A stretch of DNA of 64,000 bases from Paenibacillus sp. JNUCC-31 (GTDB taxonomy: Bacteria; Bacillota; Bacilli; Paenibacillales; Paenibacillaceae), in the NCBI RefSeq assembly GCF_014844075.1, contig NZ_CP062165.1:5332001-5396000 (forward strand), in the 5' to 3' direction. The notes below the pieces were generated by a model. It was given only the letters and a program-made list of their open reading frames with translations, was not told the DNA's origin and did no database searches. Each line of letters opens with the position of its first letter. Position 1 is the stretch's first letter. Below, in pieces: positions 25,772-33,994 of the stretch. The translations under genes were made by a program, and so were the position numbers.

Positions 25772-26386
25772 TTGAAGATTTTCTTAGTAAGACATGGGAT
25801 GGATGAGGACGGATACAGAGGTGGCTGGAGTCAGCGAGGACTCATTGAGCAAGGCATTATTCAATCGGAGAGACTCGGAGATTACCTGCAACATCATTCA
25901 GAACAATATAAGATAAACACGTTAATTAGCAGTGATCTTCCGCGTGCAGTACAGACTGCAGAAGTGCTTGAAAAAAGGCTCAACATAAAAGCACATTACC
26001 TGAAAGACTGGGGAGAAATGAACAATGGAGATTTGGCTGGAATGCCAAACAAGGAAGCAGAAGTGAAATATGCAGGAGTTTATTTTAACACTCTTGGCAT
26101 GGATACCCCGTTTCCAGGAGGAGAGAGTCCTCGAAATTTTTATAACAGAATATGTACATCCTTTCGGGATTTATGCAGAAGTATAGAGGAGCAGAAGATA
26201 GAATCGAATGTTCTACTGGTAACGCACGGCGGAGTAATCAACATCCTTTATTATCTCTTAGGAAACCAAGATTGGACCAATACATCGGAGTTTCATTCTA
26301 TAGGCAATACCAGTGTTCATACGGTTGAAAAAGGAGTAAATGGTTGGGAGTTTAGCTGTATGAATATGATGAGTCATCTAGGTTAG
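25772..26386 (+). CDS. Histidine phosphatase family protein
   Basis: This 204-residue protein belongs to the phosphoglycerate-mutase-like histidine phosphatases. The phosphorylated His is in FLVRHGMDEDG near residue 8; other catalytic residues are Arg in SSDLPRAVQTAEVL, the acid in WGEMNNGDLAGM and the second His in LLVTHGGVINIL. The substrate is unknown. The TTG at 25772 follows GAGGAGGAG. Confidence 0.88.
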   Translation: MKIFLVRHGMDEDGYRGGWSQRGLIEQGIIQSERLGDYLQHHSEQYKINTLISSDLPRAVQTAEVLEKRLNIKAHYLKDWGEMNNGDLAGMPNKEAEVKYAGVYFNTLGMDTPFPGGESPRNFYNRICTSFRDLCRSIEEQKIESNVLLVTHGGVINILYYLLGNQDWTNTSEFHSIGNTSVHTVEKGVNGWEFSCMNMMSHLG

Positions 26387-26439
26387 AAAAGGTTGTATAT
26401 AAAAACAATTTTCACAACAGTTAATTCTTTTTAGTCATA

Positions 26440-26477
26440 ATAAAGACTGCCGACAGGTGCCGTCAGTCTTTATATTA
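26440..26477. terminator. Bidirectional terminator
   Basis: ATAAAGACTG and CAGTCTTTAT form a perfect 10-bp outer stem with partial inner pairing, A-rich on one side and T-rich on the other. It serves the phosphatase gene and the minus-strand remnant. Confidence 0.75.
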
Positions 26478-26482
26478 ATTAT

Positions 26483-26623
26483 TTAACCAATTTGAAGCAG
26501 ACGTACGATTTCACCGTCTATTAGTTCTTCACTCACTTTTATAAAGCCTAAAGATTCATACAACTTTCCCGCAATTGGATTGTCTGGTCGGTGTCCAATA
26601 TCAAAACAAATAGTTGAGAACAT
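26483..26623 (-). pseudogene. GNAT acetyltransferase, C-terminal remnant
   Basis: This minus-strand frame of 46 residues contains the closing GNAT elements NPIAGKLYESLGFIKVSEEL, in which the KLYESLGF motif is characteristic. It is closed upstream by a TAG, so the CoA-binding core is missing. It is a leftover 3' end of an acetyltransferase gene. Confidence 0.6.
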
Positions 26624-26674
26624 GGCCTACTACGCTACAATGGAATGAAATGGAAGTCTAAGGGGGTTGCTGTT

Positions 26675-27331
26675 ATGAGTGATAAATCTAGTGATTTGTT
26701 GCGTGGATTGAAGTCCTTGTCTGGACCTTTTCCGACTTGGGATACCGAACAGTTACCGGATCGACCGAGGGAGCTTTTTCTGGAATGGCTGAGACTGGCT
26801 ATAGATTACGGTGTGAAAGAACCTCATGGGATGACGATCTCGACAGTGGACTCGAATGGTTTTCCAGATGCACGAGTATTAATCTTGAAAGACGTAGTTG
26901 ACGAAGCTTTTTATTTTGCATCTGGATCGGAGAGTCGAAAAGGACAGCAGCTGGAGAACAATCCGCAGGTGGCACTGACCTTTTATTGGCCTGCGCTGGG
27001 CAGACAGATTCGAATAAGGGGGATCGCTGAGGATATGGGAGAGGAAGCGGGGGCGGCCGATTTTAGGAAAAGATCGGCAGGGGCACGCGCAGTTGCGATG
27101 ACAGGAAGGCAGAGTCAGGAGCTTGAGAGCGAGGAAGAATTGGAACGTGCCATTACCGCTCAGAAGGAACGAATCAGCCGAGATTCTGATGTTATTACAC
27201 CGAATTGGAGACTGTACGCCGTGAACGCACAGGAAGTTGAATTCTGGCAGGGAGACCCAGAGCGAAAGCATGTGCGAATTCAATATATTCTGCATCAAGG
27301 GCAATGGAAGTACCAGAGGTTATGGCCGTGA
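26675..27331 (+). CDS. pdxH: Pyridoxamine 5'-phosphate oxidase family (PdxH/PhzG-like)
   Basis: This 218-residue flavoprotein has the split-barrel FMN-binding pattern: PHGMTISTVDSNGFPDARVLILK, ESRKGQQLENNPQVALTFYW, then ISRDSDVITPNWRLY and the C-terminal dimerisation part VEFWQGDPERKHVRIQY. PdxH oxidises pyridoxamine or pyridoxine 5'-phosphate to PLP; PhzG-type relatives act on phenazine precursors. Firmicutes usually make PLP via PdxST, so a salvage or accessory role is likely. The ATG at 26675 follows AAGGGGG. Confidence 0.82.
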   Translation: MSDKSSDLLRGLKSLSGPFPTWDTEQLPDRPRELFLEWLRLAIDYGVKEPHGMTISTVDSNGFPDARVLILKDVVDEAFYFASGSESRKGQQLENNPQVALTFYWPALGRQIRIRGIAEDMGEEAGAADFRKRSAGARAVAMTGRQSQELESEEELERAITAQKERISRDSDVITPNWRLYAVNAQEVEFWQGDPERKHVRIQYILHQGQWKYQRLWP

Positions 27332-27352
27332 TTTTATAAAGGGGGAATATGT

Positions 27353-27661
27353 GTGAGTCGTAGAACTACAGGGACACTTCTGCTGGTCATAGCGGCATTT
27401 CTGTACAGTGTTCGATATTTGAGTGCTGCCATTTTTGGTTCTGGTGTGGCTTCGTGGAATTCGGAATTGTTTCAGGAGATGCTGAATTATGTTGGAACCG
27501 CTCCGCAAAGTTGGAGTATAGCTGCTTTAATCCTGGGCTTGTTCTATTTAATATGGGCGGAATATGAAGCAACCAGCTCCAAAACCAAAGAAAGTCTCAA
27601 GCGTTTTATGAGTCATGGAATTGTAGATCAAGAAGCGGAAAGCCAGAACAAAACAGAATAA
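27353..27661 (+). CDS. Small membrane protein, unknown
   Basis: This 102-residue protein has an N-terminal TM (residues about 7-28) and a second (about 54-70), followed by a charged C-terminal tail of about 30 residues. The GTG at 27353 follows GGGGGAA. It begins 21 bases after the PNPOx gene and may be co-transcribed. I recognise no domain. Confidence 0.7.
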   Translation: MSRRTTGTLLLVIAAFLYSVRYLSAAIFGSGVASWNSELFQEMLNYVGTAPQSWSIAALILGLFYLIWAEYEATSSKTKESLKRFMSHGIVDQEAESQNKTE

Positions 27662-27723
27662 ATGGATAGTGTGATTCCTTATCAATAACGGTACTAATTT
27701 GAATAAGCCGGGGAGGCATACAT

Positions 27724-28293
27724 ATGAAGTCCATTGAAAGTTATTTTGACCCATTTCCTATATTGGAAACAGAACGATTGCTCCTAAGGCCCGTTACCTA
27801 TGCTGATCTGGATGAGATGTACCGTTATTGCGCGGTTCCTGCTGTATCGGAGTACACAACTTGGGACGCACATCAGAGCAAGGAGGATACCAAAGCCTTT
27901 ATTGATTTTGTCATGAGTCGATATGAGGTGGATAAGCTGGGGCCATGGGGGATTGAGGATAAACAAACGAAGAAGTTGATTGGCAGCTGCAATTATTTGG
28001 AGTGCGACAGCAACAGTATGAGGGTGGAATTGGGTTACGTGTTATCCAATGAGTACTGGGGTCGTGGAATTATGACGGAAGCGGTTAGCCGAATCATTCA
28101 ATTTGGATTTGAAGACATCGGGTTGGAACGAATTCAGGCCAAATGTCTGATAGGTAACATCGGTTCCGCAAAGGTCATGGAAAAGACAGGCATGAAATTC
28201 GAAGGCGTTTTACGGAAGTATATGAAAATTAAAAACGAAATGCAGGATTTGAAACTGTATGCGATGACCAGAGAAGATTTTCAATCGTTATAA
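27724..28293 (+). CDS. GNAT acetyltransferase, RimJ/RimL type
   Basis: This 189-residue protein starts with the family pattern ILETERLLLRPVTYADLDEMY and carries the CoA-binding stretch LSNEYWGRGIMTEAVSRII, followed by NIGSAKVMEKTGMKFEGVLR. RimJ/RimL relatives acetylate protein N-termini, but Firmicute paralogues often modify small molecules. The ATG at 27724 has GGGGAGG upstream. Confidence 0.87.
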   Translation: MKSIESYFDPFPILETERLLLRPVTYADLDEMYRYCAVPAVSEYTTWDAHQSKEDTKAFIDFVMSRYEVDKLGPWGIEDKQTKKLIGSCNYLECDSNSMRVELGYVLSNEYWGRGIMTEAVSRIIQFGFEDIGLERIQAKCLIGNIGSAKVMEKTGMKFEGVLRKYMKIKNEMQDLKLYAMTREDFQSL

Positions 28294-28301
28294 CCTGCTG
28301 A

Positions 28302-28463
28302 ATGGTAATAACGTCATTTGATAAATTTGTACTCGAAGGTGGCTATGAAAATTTAATGATTTTATCCATGGTGCTCGATCAGCGAGACCGTGTGTCATTC
28401 CTGATGATTGCAGACTATGATTTTGCATATCATCCTGAGCATAGATGGACTGAAAATCAATAA
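28302..28463 (+). pseudogene. Possible short coding remnant upstream of radical SAM gene
   Basis: This frame of 53 residues reads MVITSFDKFVLEGGYENL and DRVSFLMIADYDFAYHPEH, which look protein-like, but it lacks a ribosome site. No family is recognised. Together with the unassigned 28464-28587 sequence it may be the residue of a lost gene. It is included to describe the 294-base gap. Confidence 0.25.
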
Positions 28464-28587
28464 AATGGCTGGGGGTTATTCTTTTCTTCACATCCCAACG
28501 TACATAATGTCATATCGGGCATCGACCGTGATCCGCTATAATCTCCAAGTTGAAAAACATGGAACAGGAATCGGGAGGTACATCGAA

Positions 28588-29556
28588 TTGACAGCGAAAA
28601 ACAGATATAAATCACTTGAACTTGAATCACCCGGTGTATATGAACTAGAAGGACTGGAGGTGGGCGTGACCTCCAATTGCAATTACAAATGCGACTATTG
28701 CTGCGCGTACAATCGGGACGATGGGCAATGCATCGGAAGTCAGGAAGTGATTCGCATCATCAGTGAGCTTCCGCGGCTCAAGCGAGTGCGTTTATCCGGG
28801 GGAGAAGTAACTCTGAAATATCAGGATTGTCTGGACATTGTGACGTATTGCGGCGCACATGGCATCGACACGCAATTAAATACCAATGCCAGCTTGCTAA
28901 CGGAAGAACGAATTCATGCTTTGCGTGATGCCGGCTTGTCCAATATTCATATATCGTTCAACTATACAGATCGGGATGCATATGCTGCCTATTACCGTGT
29001 ACATCCCCGCATGTATGAGCGATTGGAGCACAACATTCGTCTTTGTACCGAGGCGGGGCTGGAAACTGTGCTAGAAACGCTGCTATTTGAAGGCACCCAA
29101 GCGAACATGCAGGCCATTAGCGATAAAGTCTATGATCTGGGTGTACGCATTCATGAAATCCAGAATAGTATTGTGATGCCACATAGTCAATGGAGCCAGA
29201 TTGCTTCCAAAGAATCACTCATCCACTCCGTAAACGAGCTGATTAAGTACAAGAAGGAAGATACAACGTTATATTTTACCTGTATGGATCGTTTCGCTGA
29301 ACAACTGGGTTTGCGTGAACAGCCAGGTGTGTACTTCTCCAATTGTGTGGATGGAACCAAGCAGCTGCATTTGCACGGCAACGGGGATATTCTCATCTGT
29401 GAGCTATGCCATCCGGTCGTGATTGGTAATATCTATGAGGGTACGTCTTTGAGAGATATTTATATCAAACAGCCTCAAGCGTTAACGGATTATTTAGAAA
29501 AGAAGCCCTGCCCTGCATACGATGCTCTTTTTGCAGGTGAACAATCAGGCTTATAA
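28588..29556 (+). CDS. Radical SAM protein with C-terminal Cys cluster
   Basis: This 322-residue protein has the radical SAM cluster motif CNYKCDYC (CxxxCxxC) near residue 27, the SAM-binding LSGGEVTLK and barrel motifs LNTNASLL and NIHISFNY. Additional Cys residues in YFTCMDRF, FSNCVDG and ICELCHP suggest a SPASM/twitch-like auxiliary cluster. The closest pattern is MoaA/SPASM-type peptide or small-molecule maturases. I choose the TTG at 28588, 9 bases after GGGAGG; an upstream ATG has no ribosome site. No precursor peptide is evident beside it. Confidence 0.85.
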   Translation: MTAKNRYKSLELESPGVYELEGLEVGVTSNCNYKCDYCCAYNRDDGQCIGSQEVIRIISELPRLKRVRLSGGEVTLKYQDCLDIVTYCGAHGIDTQLNTNASLLTEERIHALRDAGLSNIHISFNYTDRDAYAAYYRVHPRMYERLEHNIRLCTEAGLETVLETLLFEGTQANMQAISDKVYDLGVRIHEIQNSIVMPHSQWSQIASKESLIHSVNELIKYKKEDTTLYFTCMDRFAEQLGLREQPGVYFSNCVDGTKQLHLHGNGDILICELCHPVVIGNIYEGTSLRDIYIKQPQALTDYLEKKPCPAYDALFAGEQSGL

Positions 29557-29770
29557 CAAACAGCTTGGTATCGTACTGCCCCCTATTGGGGTATACATAT
29601 GTGGATTAAAATCCATTCATATCATTCAAATGGAAGGTTGCCTGATCTCCATAACGGAGAACAGCGTAATCTTCTTTTTTTTGCATTCCCAATGTTTCAG
29701 ATTCATTTAAGCTTGCCCGCCTATGATGAGCCTTAAGAACCTAGAACTTAGATGAAGAGGTGAGTTTCAC

Positions 29771-30757
29771 ATGATGAAGATCTATCCAAAACCCAACAAG
29801 AACGATCCCAATAAAAATGCAAAACCAAGGCGCAAATGGCTGATGATCACGCTTGTTATTGTTCTGGGCCTTGGTGCCGTGGTATACAGCCTGGCAGACC
29901 GCTACTTAATCCGGCATGTACAGGTTGTTGTAGCGGATGACAATATATCTGCAACCGGCACCTCCAGTGATACTTCAACCACGGCGACTGAAGTGAATGC
30001 AACGTCAGATGACTGGAACTATTCCAGCGATGATATGCAAGTCAAGATCGACAAGGTGCAGACGGGCTCAGGCTCAGATCAGATCACGTATTACGTCGCA
30101 GATGTACAGCTAACAGATGCGAGCAGCCTGCGCTCGGCTCTGGCAGATAACAGTTTTGGCACGAATATTACCGAAAACACTTCAGAGATTGCAGCGGCCA
30201 ACAATGCCATCTTTGCGATCAATGGTGACTATTACGGCTTCCGTGATGATGGGGTAATTATCCGCAATGGTACGGTATATCGGGATGATCCGGTTCGTGA
30301 TGCGATGGCGCTATTCAGTGACGGTACGATGAAAACGTATAACGAGACGGAAGAATCCTCATCGGAACTGCTGGCGGAAGGCGCGACCAATACATTATCT
30401 TTTGGGCCCATTCTGATTCAGGACGGTGAGATTGTAAGTGACTTCAGCAGTGTGAAAATCGATAACAACTTTGGTAACCGGTCGATCCAGGATGCGAATC
30501 CAAGAACGGCAATCGGCATAATCGCCCCGAATCATTACGTATTTGTTGTGGTTGACGGACGACAGGATGACAGCCGTGGCATGACCTTGGCAGAGCTTGC
30601 CGATGTCATGAAAGGTCTAGGAGCAACGGAAGCCTACAATCTGGACGGCGGCGGCTCATCCACGATGTATTTCATGGGCCGGGTTGTTAATAATCCGCTG
30701 GGGAGAAATCAGGAACGCGGCGTAAGTGACATCCTTTATCTGAAAGAAGGACAATGA
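29771..30757 (+). CDS. Phosphodiester glycosidase family membrane-anchored protein
   Basis: This 328-residue protein has a basic N-terminus, one TM (residues about 24-45), a low-complexity Ser/Thr linker and a phosphodiester glycosidase (NAGPA, formerly DUF2233) domain: AAANNAIFAINGDYYGF, DDPVRDAMALF, NPRTAIGI, FVVVDGRQDDSRGMTL, YNLDGGGSSTM. The human relative removes GlcNAc from a phosphodiester; bacterial forms act on cell-surface glycans. The ATG at 29771 or 29774 follows AGAGGTGAG. It overlaps the glycosyltransferase gene, so the two probably act on the same envelope polymer. Confidence 0.87.
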   Translation: MMKIYPKPNKNDPNKNAKPRRKWLMITLVIVLGLGAVVYSLADRYLIRHVQVVVADDNISATGTSSDTSTTATEVNATSDDWNYSSDDMQVKIDKVQTGSGSDQITYYVADVQLTDASSLRSALADNSFGTNITENTSEIAAANNAIFAINGDYYGFRDDGVIIRNGTVYRDDPVRDAMALFSDGTMKTYNETEESSSELLAEGATNTLSFGPILIQDGEIVSDFSSVKIDNNFGNRSIQDANPRTAIGIIAPNHYVFVVVDGRQDDSRGMTLAELADVMKGLGATEAYNLDGGGSSTMYFMGRVVNNPLGRNQERGVSDILYLKEGQ

Positions 30758-30759
30758 TC

Positions 30760-31773
30760 ATGACGATATTAATTCCATCATACGAACCGGATGTTCGTTT
30801 ATTGAATCTCATTTTACAGTTGCAGACGTTTCAGTTAGGACCCATTGTCATTGTAGATGATGGCAGCGGGCCAGGTTACCGGGGGATTTTCGAGACGGCA
30901 GAAGCCTATGGGTGTACAGTCCTGACACATACAGTTAATCTGGGCAAAGGACGTGCGCTCAAGACAGGATTCCAATATATCAAGGAACATGGCCTACAGG
31001 GCGGTATCATATGCGCAGACAGTGACGGACAGCATCTGCCGCATGATATCAAACGCATCTTCGATGTACTATTGGAGCAGACTGCGCCGGGCATTGTGCT
31101 GGGAAGCCGTCGATTCAGTGGAACCATTCCAGCGCGCAGCCGTTTTGGCAACACGGTCACACGAGGCGTCTTTTCGCTCACGACAGGTACCAAAGTATAT
31201 GACACACAGACAGGCCTGCGAGGTTTTCCGTACTCAATGCTGGATTGGCTGTGCCGGATTCCGGGGGAACGATTTGAATACGAAATGAACATGCTGCTGA
31301 CAGCGCATAAAGAAGGGTATGAGATCACGGAGGAGTTTATTGATACGGTCTATCTGGATCATAACAAATCCTCTCATTTTCGCCCGTTGGTGGATTCATT
31401 CCGCATTTATATGCCGATTCTAATGTTCAGTACGTCTTCGGTGTTATCGGCTTTGATCGATTTTGGCTTACTGTTCGTGATCCAGTACTTCACGCATAAT
31501 CTGTTCCTGTCGGTCGTTGCAGCGAGACTTTGCAGCTCCATCTTCAACTATACAATTAATCGGAAATATGTATTTTCAGCCGGGAAAACATCCAAGGTTC
31601 GTCAGTCTTTACCGAAATACTTCTCGCTGGTCATTCTCGTGCTGCTGTTAAATTACGGATTGTTGTACTTCTACAATGAAAAACTAATTATTCCGCTGAT
31701 TGCAGCGAAGCTGTTAACGGAGGTGTCGATTTTTGTGTTCAGCTATTGGGCGCAGCGCAGATTTGTGTATTAA
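30760..31773 (+). CDS. GT2 glycosyltransferase fused to GtrA-like membrane domain
   Basis: This 337-residue protein has an N-terminal DPMS/GtrB-like GT-A domain (TILIPSYEPD, IVIVDDGSG, NLGKGRALKTGF, CADSDGQHLP, GSRRFSGTIPARSRFGN, DTQTGLRGF) and a C-terminal GtrA-like domain with four TM segments from about residue 220, with FNYTINRKYVF. Such fusions make and flip polyprenyl-phosphate sugars used to decorate teichoic acids or other surface glycans. The ATG at 30760 is 8 bases from AAGGA; the ATG at 30754 overlaps the previous stop but lies too close. Confidence 0.9.
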   Translation: MTILIPSYEPDVRLLNLILQLQTFQLGPIVIVDDGSGPGYRGIFETAEAYGCTVLTHTVNLGKGRALKTGFQYIKEHGLQGGIICADSDGQHLPHDIKRIFDVLLEQTAPGIVLGSRRFSGTIPARSRFGNTVTRGVFSLTTGTKVYDTQTGLRGFPYSMLDWLCRIPGERFEYEMNMLLTAHKEGYEITEEFIDTVYLDHNKSSHFRPLVDSFRIYMPILMFSTSSVLSALIDFGLLFVIQYFTHNLFLSVVAARLCSSIFNYTINRKYVFSAGKTSKVRQSLPKYFSLVILVLLLNYGLLYFYNEKLIIPLIAAKLLTEVSIFVFSYWAQRRFVY

Positions 31774-31780
31774 CACAGAG

Positions 31781-31810
31781 AGAGTGAGCGCAAAGCTTGC
31801 TCTTTTTTTT
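31781..31810 (+). terminator. Intrinsic terminator after glycosyltransferase
   Basis: AGAGTGAGC pairs with GCTTGCTCT (two G-T wobbles) around loop GCAAA, then T8. Confidence 0.75.
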
Positions 31811-31931
31811 CAACGCTGATGCTTTTCCGGAATTGCTTCGTTCTCTCCGCTGCTTCGTGCTAACCCCTACCTCATAAACCAAAAGAAGACATGGCCACTC
31901 AAAAGAATATCCTGCGCTTCTTGGTTAACAA

Positions 31932-31978
31932 AAAAAGGTCGAGAACAGGGTGAACCTACCCTTGTTCTCGACCTTTTT
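31932..31978. terminator. Bidirectional terminator of the PTS operon
   Basis: A long near-perfect stem (AAAAAGGTCGAGAAC with GTTCTCGACCTTTTT, inner AGGGT/ACCCT) lies just beyond the PTS stop. On the minus strand it ends in T-rich sequence. Confidence 0.9.
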
Positions 31979-31999
31979 AAACTCAAAGGAGGACGAGCG

Positions 32000-33457
32000 T
32001 TACATCAGCTTCTTAATCTCATCCTTCAGGATTTCGGACTGGGTGCCGAAGATGACCTGCACTGCTCCGCCACCGAGCCTCATGACGCCGGAAGCGCCAA
32101 GCTGTTTGAGGACCTGGTCGTTGACGGCTTTGTCGTCCCTAACAACAAGTCGGAGGCGAGTGATGCAGGCGTCGATGCTCTCGATATTATCTGTTCCCCC
32201 GATCCCTGCGAGCACTTTGCCAGCCTTGGTGTCGGCAGACGCCGCTGCCACGGCGGAAGCATCAGTGGGGACATCCGCATCATAAGCGTCATCCTCGCGC
32301 CCCGGCGTTTTCAGGTTGAACTTCACAATCATGAACCGGAACAGGAAATAATAGACGACCGCGAATGCGAGTCCGACCGGGATCATGAGCAGCGGATTGG
32401 TCGACAGCTTCATGTTCACGAGGTAATCGATCAGACCTGCTGAGAAGGCGAAGCCCAGCTTAACATTCAGCAGGTACATGATCAGAGCCGCTGCTCCGGT
32501 AAGAATAGCGTGCACCACATACAGCAGAGGCGCCGCGAACATGAAGGAGAACTCGAGCGGCTCGGTAATACCCGTTAAGAACGAAGCCACCGCTGCGCCG
32601 ATAAAGATCGAAGCGACCATTTTGCGCTTTTCAGGCCTGGCTGTATGAATCAAGGCAAGCGCCGCCGCCGGAAGAGCGAACATCATAATCGGGAAGAAGC
32701 CAGACATGAACATGCCTGCCGTAGGGTCTCCGTTGAAGAAGCGGGTCAGGTCGCCGTGCACGACTTCCCCGGCTGCATTGGTATAATCCCCGATCTGAAA
32801 CCAGGCGATGGAGTTGAGGACATGATGCAGACCGAGCGGGATGAGCAGGCGGTTGGCGATCATGAACACCATGGAGCCAACGCCGCCAAAGCCTACAATC
32901 CAGGTGCCGAAAGCGCCGATGGCATCCTGAATCGGGCTCCAGACCATGCCGATCAGGATGGCCAATACCAGCATGGAGCCGGCGGTGACCATCGGCACAA
33001 AGCGTTTGCCGGAGAAGAAGCCGAGCCAGTCAGGAAGCTTGATATTGTGGTATTTTTTATACATATAGGCTGCAAGCAGTCCGGCAAATATCCCGCCCAA
33101 TACGCCCGTATCCAGCTTGACATCGTCAGGAATATAGTCGAATACACCTGGAACGGCTCCCAGAATTCGGATCAGCACCATATAAGCGATCAGGGCGGAG
33201 AGCGCGGCGACCGCATCCCCCGCAAGTCCGATTGCCACCCCGATGGCGAAGATGAGCGCAAGGTTGCCGAAGATCGCCCCCGCTCCCTCATTCAGGAATG
33301 GAGCTACATACTGATTGAGAAATCCCCCGATCACGGGACCGAGCGGAATGTCCTTTTCATAATTAAGAAGACCGAGGCCTTGAAGAATACCTGCCGCAGG
33401 CAGGGTTGCCACAGGAAGCATCAGGGATCTTCCCAGCTTTTGCAGTGCTTTCAGCAT
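32000..33457 (-). CDS. nagP: PTS N-acetylglucosamine-type transporter, IICB subunit
   Basis: This 485-residue permease of the glucose/GlcNAc PTS superfamily has a IIC membrane domain (residues about 1-370), with family motifs MLPVATLPAAGIL, GLHHVLNSIAWF and the TGITEPLEFSFMF loop. A C-terminal IIB domain has the phosphorylated Cys in SIDACITRLRL. GLHHVLNSI and the overall pattern match NagP/NagE rather than PtsG. The ATG at 33457 follows AAAGGAAG. The IIA domain is on a separate protein encoded just upstream. Confidence 0.9.
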   Translation of the reverse strand: MLKALQKLGRSLMLPVATLPAAGILQGLGLLNYEKDIPLGPVIGGFLNQYVAPFLNEGAGAIFGNLALIFAIGVAIGLAGDAVAALSALIAYMVLIRILGAVPGVFDYIPDDVKLDTGVLGGIFAGLLAAYMYKKYHNIKLPDWLGFFSGKRFVPMVTAGSMLVLAILIGMVWSPIQDAIGAFGTWIVGFGGVGSMVFMIANRLLIPLGLHHVLNSIAWFQIGDYTNAAGEVVHGDLTRFFNGDPTAGMFMSGFFPIMMFALPAAALALIHTARPEKRKMVASIFIGAAVASFLTGITEPLEFSFMFAAPLLYVVHAILTGAAALIMYLLNVKLGFAFSAGLIDYLVNMKLSTNPLLMIPVGLAFAVVYYFLFRFMIVKFNLKTPGREDDAYDADVPTDASAVAAASADTKAGKVLAGIGGTDNIESIDACITRLRLVVRDDKAVNDQVLKQLGASGVMRLGGGAVQVIFGTQSEILKDEIKKLM

Positions 33458-33487
33458 ATTGTTCTTCCTTTCTTTTTTTGATTTATG

Positions 33488-33994
33488 TTATTTGGGCAAG
33501 CTGACTTTCATGATAGTTCCCAAGCCTGCTTCTACGTTGCCATACTCCGGGTGTGACTCCCACGGCTGTTCTGCCGCATTCGCAACGATGACAGGGGTGA
33601 TGACCGGATAACCGGCCGAAGCGATCGCATTCAGGTCAAATTCGATCAGGGTCTGACCGACAGTGACCTGATCCCCGATCTGTACTTGGGGTGTGAAGCC
33701 CTGTCCTTTCAGGCTGACAGTATTCATACCGATATGCAGCAGCAGCTGCAGTCCGGAAGCATGCTCAATCATTACGGCATGATGCGATTTGATCAGGTGC
33801 ACCACAGTGCCGTCGATAGGGGCGACCAGCCTGCCCTCCTGGGGAATCACTGCAACTCCCGGTCCCATAAGTCCTTGCGCGAACGCTTCGTCAGGCACTT
33901 CTTCCAAACTGACGCAGGTTCCGGTGAGCGGGGAGGCGACGGATATTGTCTCAGATGTTTTGGCAGATTTGTTGTTTTTCCATTTCCAGATCAT
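33488..33994 (-). CDS. PTS glucose-family IIA component (Crr-like)
   Basis: This 168-residue cytoplasmic phosphocarrier has the IIA-Glc pattern: SPLTGTCVSLEEVPDEAFAQG, the first active-site His in IKSHHAVMIEH and the phosphorylated His in LLLHIGMNTVSLKG. It accepts phosphate from HPr and passes it to the IIB Cys of the next gene. The ATG at 33994 overlaps the antiterminator stop by 4 bases, indicating translational coupling. Confidence 0.93.
   Translation of the reverse strand: MIWKWKNNKSAKTSETISVASPLTGTCVSLEEVPDEAFAQGLMGPGVAVIPQEGRLVAPIDGTVVHLIKSHHAVMIEHASGLQLLLHIGMNTVSLKGQGFTPQVQIGDQVTVGQTLIEFDLNAIASAGYPVITPVIVANAAEQPWESHPEYGNVEAGLGTIMKVSLPK

Noticed and set aside
29522..29710. 62-residue frame after radical SAM gene
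   Set aside because: Overlaps the end of the radical SAM gene in another frame, has no start signal and includes a homopolymer T-run.
32645..33481. 278-residue plus-strand frame
   Set aside because: It is antisense to the PTS IICB gene, is rich in His/Arg/Gln typical of shadow frames and has no ribosome site.
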